From NCBI RefSeq assembly GCF_932274485.2, contig NC_065887.2:15410001-15474000 (forward strand): a DNA stretch of 64,000 nucleotides, in the 5' to 3' direction. The DNA is from Patella vulgata. Its lineage: Eukaryota; Mollusca; Gastropoda; Patellidae. Shown in pieces: positions 22,501 to 30,356 of this stretch (its first letter is position 1; every line of letters begins with the position of its first letter). The notes beneath the pieces were generated by a model, which had not been told where the DNA came from, did no database searches, and saw only the letters and a list, made by a program, of their open reading frames with translations. The translations under genes and the position numbers were made by a program.

Positions 22501-25500
22501 TTTTTCAGAAGAGATCACATCACATTTTTCAGAAGAGATCACAGAGATCACATTTTTCAGAAGAGATCACATTTTCAGAAAAGATCACATTTTCCAGGAA
22601 AAAGATCACATTTTTTCAGAAAAGATCACATTTTTTCAGAACAGATCACATTTTTTCAGAAAAGATCACATTTTTTCAGAAGAGATCACATTTTCCAGAA
22701 AAGATCACATTTTTCAGAAAAGATCACATTTTTCAGAAAAGATCACATTTTTCAGAAGAGATCACATTTTTCAGAAAAGATTTTATTCTTTAGCTAAATC
22801 CAAGCTAAAGGGTACTCATGTTGACAGATTTTCAATTGATCCTATCTTTGTACATATTTTCCATGGCTTAATCAACGCTATGTCAAAAATCAAAATACCA
22901 ACGCTAGATAATATTCCGTCTTTTATTCATTCAGATGTACAACAGACCTGCCAATTTGGTTCACGGCAAACACAGAGCAACATCTTGTTAAATAAGGAAC
23001 AGCATAGATTGATGGAATACAGAACGCAATTGGACCATTTTTGGACTGATATCCCTTTCAACTTTCACTATATTGTAGTTTGCAAGAGATTCAATAAACG
23101 TTTTGCTGGTGTGGTTTCCCCTTGTCAGTGGTGCAGGATGGTGGGCCTGACAAGTACAGCTGTCTAGTCATTCGGATGTTATGCAAAACCGAGGTCCTGT
23201 TTACACATTGGCATGCACGTAAAAGATCCCTTGGCATTTGGAATTCGATATAGAAGTAGGCTGTATTGCCGCTGCCCGGGCAAAATTTCCCTCATAGCAC
23301 ACTGAGCAGAACAGTAAGATGTTAAACCCCATTTCATTTTATTTCATTTCAATAAACTTACCTGCTTTAATAACTCGTTCTCTCTCTTTCCTATTTTTAG
23401 GTGTATGATCTTTAGTCAGTTGATATGATCTGTTACCTCGTACTAATACCCCACGAACATTTCCTTTAATAGACAAGACAGAATCAACTTAAATATATGT
23501 GGATATTAAAGGTGTATCCTTCAGTATCTAGTCTGAAATGGTTTACACAATCATCAACCAGAATTATGATTCGTTCGGGTTTAAGTAATAAATTATCGTG
23601 TTCCAATGTATCGGCAACTCAAATTGCTTATCTCTACTTAACCTCAGCAGAAAATGTTCATCATTAATTAAACTCAGTTAAAACATTTGCTTAATCAACA
23701 TTTTCGACGGTGGGGGGTGTGGATGGCCAAATGGTTAGCGTGTGCGCATTGTATCATAAGGTCTGTCGACTGGCATGATTTCATCCAGGTGTAGGGTCAC
23801 CTGTCCAATCTTGTGGGTTTTCTCAGGGCCCTCCAGTTTCCTCCCACTGCGCACAAACGAATTACTGACATAAAATTGCACCATATGTTAGTCCAGAAAT
23901 GACCTAGTTTGTGTCGAGTGGACGTTAAAACCCATTTCTCTCTCTCTAATGAACATTTTCAGGAAGTCTGAAGCAGAATTTTTGTGTTCTGAAATTGACA
24001 GACAGAAAGGCAAACCCATTTTAATATTTCCTAGCTTTCTCTGAAAGGCAGTAGATAAAAACTACCATAAAATTACCTGCATTAGCTAAATGTAGGAGGC
24101 CCAGTTCCTTAGGAGTTTCAGGAGACACACCATCTTCACTGTCACAAACGGTGTCTGCTTTGGCCGTATCTTGTATAATGACATTTAAAGATGAACAACC
24201 ACTCCACCGAACTTTCGAATGTTCATCTTTTCCATACGATAAGAATATGTCAAATAATTGATATGCTTTTTTAAATGCTTCAGATATTTTTTCTGAAAAA
24301 GGATTTTTGAATTTAGATTTAGCTTTTTGTGAATTTTCTACATTGTCTCCCATTAATTGTGCATATTTTTCTTCGCACATGGCAATTATTTGTTGCACTA
24401 GTTTCACACTGTCTTCATGTAAATTGGCACGCTCACTCTCTTGTGTCATAGGGCGATGTGTTGCTATGGTGTTTTCGTCCACCACATTTAGCGCTACTGT
24501 AGATTTTGTTTTTGGATCAAACTTCTGCATCTCATTTAATAAAATTCCATGAAGTTCCATAGCAGCTGCTTCAGCGGCAAAGTGTCCGTTATGACCATCA
24601 AAAATCCCCAGATAGCATTTGTTTGGATCTTCACCAAAATAATCTTGGTACACTCGTGTATCCTCCATATTCTTTTTCCAGCGCTGATTGCTACTGGAAG
24701 CAATACCCACGGCATACGCACAAGATGGACTACAATTCAAAGCTACTCCATTTACTTGCGTATCAACATCACTTTGTATTTGACGGAATTCTTCATAAGT
24801 GTCCTCCAAATTGGCTTTCAGGTATTCATACGCCTCATTGATCTGTTGTATATGATGAGGGTCTGGAGGTGATTTGCCCACGGCCATTTGTTTAAGTTTT
24901 TTAATCAGCTGACCTCTTCTTTTAAACAGTTCATCTACATTCTGTGGTAGTGAATCTCCCTTATATTTCATGAGTAATAAACAGCCGTGATATTTCCGAT
25001 GTTCTTTCAGATCAACAATGTTAACAAAATATCCACATTTTTCACATTTGAGGGTAATATCTGGTTTGTTGGGAAAATCTGCCAGTAATGTGTTAGGTGT
25101 ATCTGAAAAAAAAAAATACCCAACATATATCAAATAGCGTATAGCTCTTTGGAACCTTAAAATAGACGAAAATGTGTTGAAAAATGAAATGAAATGGGGT
25201 CAACGTTCTACTGTTCTGCTCCTAAACTGGCTAATGAAGACGGGCATACGCCATACAGTGTGCTATGAGGGAAGTTTTGACCCGGGCAGCAGTGCTACGG
25301 CCTACTCTTATATCAAATTCCAACTGCCAAGGGATCTTTTACGTGCACACAATGTACACGGGACCTCGGTTTTTCATACCATCCGAACGACTAGACAGCT
25401 GTCTTTGTCAGTCCCTCCGTCCTGCATCACTGACAAGGGAAAACCAATGTGCTGAAAAGCACCCATTAATATACTATTCAAAAAAAGTAGGGGATATTTG

Positions 25501-28500
25501 ATTTTTAAGTGTTATTAAAGTCACCTAATGAAACTGACGAAGAAACAAATGACAAAATGAAATGAAGTTCACATTCATCGATTTATTCCAAATGATCGTT
25601 AGACTAAGTAAGGCACAGACTGACCATTATAAGGGTAAAATGATACCCGGGGTCAAACAGCAAAGTTACCACAGCATCACAACCAAGTCAGTAACGGGTA
25701 AATCCTCCTCTGTTTGCCAAACAAGCATTGATCCGACGTGGCATACTCCTAATGAGACGTCTAAGGTCATTTTGGTCCAGATTGTCCCATTCCTGTTGCA
25801 ACGCAGCAGCAAGTTCTTGGACATTGGCAGGACGTTGTTGACGTTGACGTAACCTCTGTCCAAGCATGTCCCAGACATGCTCGATGGGGGAGAGGTCGGG
25901 ACTCAGTGCTGGCCAAGGTAATGTGGTGATGTTCTGTTGTTGGAGGTAACCTGTAACGATCCTGGCCCTGTGACATCTTGCGTTGTCATCCTGGAAGATG
26001 AAACGGCGGCCATGACGTCGTGCGAACGGCACAACATGGACTGCCAAGATGTTGTCCCGGTAGTACTGGCCTGTAACACGCCCTGCAACAACATGTAAAG
26101 CCGTTCTTCCAGCAACAGTGATGCCTCCCCACACCATAACAGAACCACCCCCAAATCGATCATGTCTGATGACGTTAACGTCTTGGAAGCGCTCGTTTCG
26201 ACGACGCCACACCCTCCTACGTCTGTCCAAAAAATCAACAGTGAACCTTGACTCATCTGAAAACATCACATTGCTCAAGCGTCGATTATCCCAGTGTTGA
26301 CGATCCCTACACCAATGACGTCTTGCCTGAATGTGATGATCTCTCAAACAAGGGATCACGCGAGGACGTCGGGCGCGAAGGTGACCCCTATGCAGTCGAC
26401 TCCGAATCGTCTGGCCACTCACTCTCACACCAGTGTCTGTTTGAAGACGAGCGCTGATCTGATTTGCTGTGATGACCTGATTTCTCAAGGCCAAGGTACG
26501 GATAAATCGATCCTGGGCTTGAGTTGTCGCCCTTGGTCGACCTGAGCGTGGTCTGTCCTGTACAGATTGTGTATCACGGTATCTGGACCATAGCCTGCTT
26601 ATGACAGACTGAGAAACATTCATCATCCGCGCCACAACCGCCTGTGTTGTGCCGATCTGTAGCATGCCAAGGGCACGTAACCTTTCATTTTGGGTAAGCC
26701 GACGCATATCAAAATTTGTTTTCTGGTCACTAAAACAATTAAACTGGTGTTTCCACCCTGGAATTCAATGCCACAATGACTGTAACATTCAAAGTCAGAG
26801 TCGTGCAAATCTTGGGTTGGACCCCCATGATGATCCCAAGCATCACCTGCATTCCATGCGGTAGCTATTGGTGCGTTTGGGCGTCACATGTAACTGGGAA
26901 TGTTTCTTCTGTTAGGTTCTATAGTGACTTTTTTCGTAGTCATTTGCATATTTTAGTATTATGCCCCCAAAATCAAATATCCCCTACTTTTTTTGAATAG
27001 TATATAATATGAATGTAAATAAACTGATTTACATTCAATTTTTAAAATATTTTATTGTCATTTCTAAATCAGTTATGTTTGTTGAAATACATGAGAAGTC
27101 TAAATTGAGGCACAGTTTTGTCGTACAGTCTACACATTTATCTCTTTTCCTTTTTGTCACAAGTGGATCCGCCATTTTAAATTACATTGACTTGTGGGAT
27201 TTGTTTTGATTTGTTCAACAAGTCTTTTTATTACAAAAGGCGCTGGACACTATCTTTAAAATTAGTAAAGATATTTCATTGTTATGAGAGAGCTAGGAGA
27301 GCAGAGTATAGTCCTTCGAATGGATCTATAATGTATTTCCATCTATAAGATTCACTGTACATTTTATATTTTTCTTACTTACTTTCTGTCATTGCAAAAA
27401 TCCCAAAATTCAAAATTTCTGTTAAAATCACAATTTACTGTTATAATAATTCTATCTTAAAATCAACATCATATATTTACACGAGTTGAAAACTGTGCAA
27501 TATCAGAAGGTCGTGTTATACTGACTATATAGATATACAATATGCTATTGTGTAGCCTACTTAAGTACAACATATATGGTTGCCTAGTCTACAGCATGGA
27601 TTTATAAGCCTAGTCAATTCAAATTGAAATACATAAGTCTAGGCCAAGCCATATTAGAGATTCTAATATTTGATTTTCTAAAAGATTTACAGCATTGGTG
27701 GTCTAAAGTGTATGCTTTGGATCATAAGGTCTGTCACTGAATCAAATGGTGTGTTGTTGACCCAATGCTTGTACATGACTAGTAGGGTTGCCTGTCCAAC
27801 CTTGTAGGTTTCCTCCCACTGCTAATGACCCCTACACGCAAGCAATTTAGTGAAATAAAATCAACCCATGTTGTAAGACCTGAAATTACCTAGTTTGTGT
27901 CGAGTGAACGCTAAACCCCATTTCACTTTCTCTCTTATTAATGTGAAGCCCTACATGTATTCATAAACGACGTACATGGTCCTTGCATAAACAGAAGAGG
28001 TTGTTTGAGAAATATTCGCTAAATCTCCGCTCATTGAAAATGGCAGTAGGCATATTTCTAACATAAGTATTCATTAAAATTTTATCTATATTCAAACAAC
28101 TAGGAAACATTTAAGCCAGATTTGTAACCTACACCATGTATGCATACAGGGATATTAAAAAAAAGATCTATTGAGAACTCTGACCAATATCAAGGGGAGA
28201 GGGTTGATTCTGCATACAATTCTGAATTGCGACAGAGCTTTTCATTATGCTCCAAAGGACAATCCCTGTGATAAAGATGTAGATTGGTCACAAGGAATTA
28301 TGGTTGATGAAGGTGAACGACAAACTAAGGCACATTAAACGTGGGTATATAAAAAAGCACTGATTACCTGTGCGAAACATATCTATTCCTTTAAAAACCT
28401 CTGTTCCGTATTGTATATCATAACCTGATGCACTGTCTGGTGTTGTACCCGTGACATTTTGTTCATGTTGACCGTTGGGTTTAGTGTTCGGAATATTTGG

Positions 28501-28566
28501 TGAGCTCTGTCTCAGGGAAGCCAGATCAAGCGCTGGAACTTGAAAGGAATTCCTGGATTCCATCAT
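19591..28566 (-). CDS. PP2D1: PP2C-like domain-containing protein 1, probable pseudophosphatase, five coding exons
   Basis: Exons in gene order: 28566-28368, 25102-24077, 23463-23362, 22353-22130, 20007-19591. Phases agree and give 655 residues (human PP2D1 is about 630). A 5' UTR acceptor at 28586-28585 precedes the ATG. A C2H2-like finger is visible (Cys86, Cys89, His101, His105). The PP2C fold follows: NMED (Asp214), FDGHNG (235-239), a long insert rich in charged residues, VRWSGCSSLNVII, LANAGNVRGVL, then ASNGVWEV (Asn500) and GSRDNIT (Asp641). Active PP2C enzymes have Asp where Asn500 stands, and that Asp binds a catalytic metal. I therefore infer weak or no phosphatase activity. The mammalian gene is testis-enriched and its role is poorly known. 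The introns hold SINEs, a Tc1 copy and possible antisense exons. Confidence 0.88.
20361..20755 (-). repeat. SINE-B with a C-rich insert, PP2D1 intron
   Basis: It starts with 'gcaatggggtttaacaca' and ends with 'cactgggccactgcggctc'. The body is interrupted by a poly-C/poly-T stretch (about 20440-20545) containing 'ataaacaatattttactc'. Confidence 0.65.
20764..21092 (-). repeat. SINE-B, head to tail with the previous copy
   Basis: It runs from 'atcgggtttaacatcctact' to 'ctcactgagccactgtgg', with moderate divergence. Confidence 0.7.
21452..21523 (+). CDS. Candidate first coding exon of an antisense gene inside PP2D1
   Basis: An ATG in good context (GAGCCAATGG) opens 24 codons (MADFNSRHRKTPATPPPPFL...) ending exactly at a strong donor, AAG|GTAAGT, in phase 0. 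It lies on the strand opposite PP2D1, in the intron between the last two PP2D1 exons. I could not find the next exon with confidence. It could also be an old exon or chance. Confidence 0.3.
21896..22070 (-). repeat. SINE-A fragment, degenerate
   Basis: 'taacgtcttatcaagac' and 'gtaggtcattttgagactaa' match the complement of the SINE-A tail region. Confidence 0.45.
22424..22450 (+). repeat. SINE-B tail remnant
   Basis: 'gaaaagtaggacattaaacc' matches the SINE-B 3' end. It directly abuts the minisatellite that follows. Confidence 0.45.
22460..22785 (+). repeat. Minisatellite (unit about 18 bp) with repeated acceptor-like motif
   Basis: About 17 copies of 'aaagatcacatttttcag' with small length changes. 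Each unit ends in TTTTTCAG or TTTTCAG, a splice-acceptor-like sequence on the + strand. It lies in a PP2D1 intron in antisense and runs straight into a coding-like segment at 22791. The unit length keeps + strand frames open, so the long ORFs over it are artefacts. Confidence 0.8.
22791..23104 (+). CDS. Unrecognised coding-like segment antisense to PP2D1
   Basis: After an acceptor-like TTTATTCTTTAG (ending near 22790) a frame of about 103 codons reads as ordinary protein. It includes DRFSIDPIFVHIFHGLINAM, PSFIHSDVQQTCQFGSR and YRTQLDHFWTDIPFNFHY. Base composition is balanced, unlike the AT-rich intron around it. It is cut at the right by a SINE-B. It could be an exon of a gene on the + strand (compare 21452-21523; the phases do not join directly) or a fossil exon. 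I do not recognise the family. Confidence 0.3.
23105..23346 (+). repeat. SINE-B, head missing
   Basis: It runs from 'gtggtttccccttgtcagtg' to the tail 'gatgttaaaccccatttcat'. It is about 20 bases from PP2D1 exon 3 (on the 3' side of that exon). Confidence 0.75.
23712..23948 (+). repeat. SINE-A in a PP2D1 intron
   Basis: It has the head 'tggatggccaaatggttagc', a shortened B-box region, and the tail 'gtggacgttaaaacccattt' with a (TC)n end. Confidence 0.75.
25178..25455 (-). repeat. SINE-B, head truncated
   Basis: It starts at 'gaaatgaaatggggtcaac' and stops near 'gacaagggaaaaccaatgtg'. The tRNA-like head is missing. It ends only about 15 bp from the Tc1 insertion. Confidence 0.7.
25472..27002 (-). 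mobile_element. Tc1/mariner element, copy 1, in PP2D1 intron 1
   Basis: A 1531-bp element with 34-bp terminal inverted repeats (start TACTATTCAAAAAAAGTAGG) flanked by a TA target duplication (25470-25471 and 27003-27004). It carries one intact transposase gene on the minus strand, in the same direction as PP2D1. Copy 2 is at 39227-40751. A whole ORF and clean ends suggest a recent insertion. Confidence 0.9.
25688..26707 (-). CDS. Tc1-like DD34E transposase (339 aa)
   Basis: Cut-and-paste transposase. The N-terminal part (to about residue 110) reads as paired helix-turn-helix DNA-binding domains (TQAVVARMMNVSQSVISRLW) followed by a GRPR-like motif (SGRPRATT). The catalytic triad is visible: Asp in MFSDESRF, Asp in FQDDNARCH (the second Asp by alignment with Tc1) and Glu in PDLSPIEHVWD, 34 residues further on. 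Length is normal for the family (about 340). It begins with ATG close to the left inverted repeat of the element and has no internal break. Arg-rich composition and higher GC than the surrounding intron mark it as foreign to PP2D1. Confidence 0.92.
   Translation of the reverse strand: MRRLTQNERLRALGMLQIGTTQAVVARMMNVSQSVISRLWSRYRDTQSVQDRPRSGRPRATTQAQDRFIRTLALRNQVITANQISARLQTDTGVRVSGQTIRSRLHRGHLRARRPRVIPCLRDHHIQARRHWCRDRQHWDNRRLSNVMFSDESRFTVDFLDRRRRVWRRRNERFQDVNVIRHDRFGGGSVMVWGGITVAGRTALHVVAGRVTGQYYRDNILAVHVVPFARRHGRRFIFQDDNARCHRARIVTGYLQQQNITTLPWPALSPDLSPIEHVWDMLGQRLRQRQQRPANVQELAAALQQEWDNLDQNDLRRLIRSMPRRINACLANRGGFTRY
27005..27095 (-). repeat. Family E fragment
   Basis: 'gaatgtaaataaactgattt' and 'acattcaat' match the complement of the family E element at 61300. 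Confidence 0.45.
27100..27690. other. Intronic non-coding stretch
   Basis: AT-rich; I see nothing more than intron sequence of PP2D1. Confidence 0.35.
27696..27935 (+). repeat. SINE-A, head worn
   Basis: The body 'ggttgcctgtccaacctt' and the tail 'gaacgctaaaccccatttca' are clear. The A box is no longer recognisable. Confidence 0.65.
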
Positions 28567-28679
28567 TCTAAAGCTATGTGACGGCTAAAAAATAGACAAA
28601 AATTAATAATTATATTTCTCTTGTTTGAGTATCCCAATTTGATCCAGGAGTATATATTCTACCTCCCTGGTTTTAAAAT

Positions 28680-28960
28680 TCCATCCTCAGGCACATGTCC
28701 GGGGGAGGAGGTGTCCAGGGAGTCAGCACCCCCCTGCTCATGTGGAGCCTATACAAGAGAGACCCTGGAGAGTGCCTATACATTTATAAAGAGTAAATTT
28801 CCATCAGAAATGTCCTCAGATGCAAGGAAATCGACTTCAAATTTTCTGGGAGGGGGAAACCCCCATACCCCCTCAAGATTCTGCAGTCAGTCACGCCAGA
28901 ACAGGGCCACCCAACACCCCTCCCCACTCATTTTTCTACACACTCCCCTGACCCTATCTT
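28680..28960. repeat. GC-rich repeat fragment upstream of PP2D1
   Basis: Unlike its AT-rich flanks it contains 'caaattttctgggagggg' and runs of C and G. It resembles the complement of the inner part of the hAT-like element at 31928. Probably a fragment of that family. Confidence 0.3.
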
Positions 28961-29920
28961 GCTCCATCACACTTTGTAGTACAATTTAATTCTGTGAGTC
29001 TAATTTAATTCTTCTTCAAAACCCATAGACACTCTAAATATTTTTTTTTATATAACAAGGGTAGGATGTCTGATGTTATTTTTCAGTTAAAAATTATAAT
29101 ATTTTAAAGTGTCTTCATAACAGAAATATAAAATATTTTTATAAAACTATATAAAAATGTCTAAATTGGATTATCTTTATTAATAATTTATCAGGCTCTA
29201 AAATAGGCTGCCGAAAGAATAGAATATCCAATTCATGCATAAAATATTATGTTTACAATTTTCATAATTAATATTTTTTTTGATAAATCGCCACTTTAAT
29301 CAAACTTTCGGTTGGTGACCAGGGGTAGAACTACGTCCAAAACAATAATTTTTACACTTTGCCTCACAATAGTCATACGGTATAAAGTAATAATGATACC
29401 TACAGATTATTCACCGTGAATAACATTCAATTCATCGATAACTTAAAAACTTGTTTTTCTAACAAGTATCGTGTTATAAACATACCTAATACACACTTTA
29501 CTGTTACTTAGCAATTGTAAACAATATTAGCTGTCAGTTCCACCTGTCAACCTCCCTCGATTAGCCGAGACAATTGAGTTATATTCTAACGAGGGCGTAG
29601 AAACAAACAGCTAACGGATTTTGTGGAGTTATTCCCCTTCAATGGAATTGGCAAGTAATTTATTTTAAAGCGTAATTTGATAAAAAAAAAATTAAATTCG
29701 TCAATTTGTTTTGTACGTAAAAAAAATGAAAAAAACCCCCCGAAAAAACCATGAGATTCCAGCCGGAATAGTGGTTAGGTTTATTATGGCTGCAAAGAAA
29801 CCATTATTTTTCGTCCTTCTCCGTTCGGCAACAAGTGTTGTCTTCCTTCGTACAACCTTGCTGCAAATTTAGGGTTCTTTGATATCTCCAACATTCAATT
29901 TTGCCAGTGGTCAGATGGGG
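28961..29920. other. Non-coding stretch 5' of PP2D1
   Basis: No exon recognised. It should contain the PP2D1 promoter. GTTACTTAGCAAT at 29503-29515 is a weak RFX X-box-like sequence (one mismatch per half-site). Confidence 0.3.
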
Positions 29921-29924
29921 TATG

Positions 29925-30065
29925 AAAGGGGCCAGAGAGATAGAATGGGAAAGCAGCGCTATGACAGGTACTCGAATTCCAACTGCCAAGGGATCTTTTA
30001 CAGACATGCCAATTGTACGCCAAGATGTTTCGTCCCATCTGAACGACAATGCGTTGTTCATTGCC
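29925..30065 (-). repeat. SINE-B fragment
   Basis: 'gaattccaactgccaaggga' and 'ttcgtcccatctgaacgac' match the SINE-B body in reverse. Both ends are worn. Confidence 0.5.
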
Positions 30066-30356
30066 TCTCTAAAAAAAATAAATTCTGATGTCATCGGTAT
30101 TGATTTGTGTGACCGACCTACAGACCCTTCTAATTGAAACAAAGATATTTTTAAGGTCAGCCTGTTGCTAAGGTAGCGATCGCTTTGATGAACATGTGGT
30201 CATCAAGGAGTAGTAATAATAGTATTGTCTTTTACCAGGCAAGGCATTAACTATTTCCTACCGTGGAGCCTAATAGCTGAACCTTCCTCTTCTTATGTCA
30301 TGCAATTTGATAATGATAACCTGTTTTCTCATGCAAGTATCATCATTTATTTACAG

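Noticed and set aside
22422-23167. ORFs of 123 and 228 codons on the + strand
   Set aside because: The first half is minisatellite and the end runs into a SINE. Only the middle (22791-23104) looks coding and is listed separately.
24307-24872. + strand ORFs of 81-107 codons over the large PP2D1 exon
   Set aside because: Shadows of PP2D1 exon 2 in the opposite strand.
25562-26545. Several ORFs overlapping the Tc1 transposase in other frames (also at 39684-40661)
   Set aside because: Shadows of the GC-rich transposase gene, the same in both Tc1 copies.
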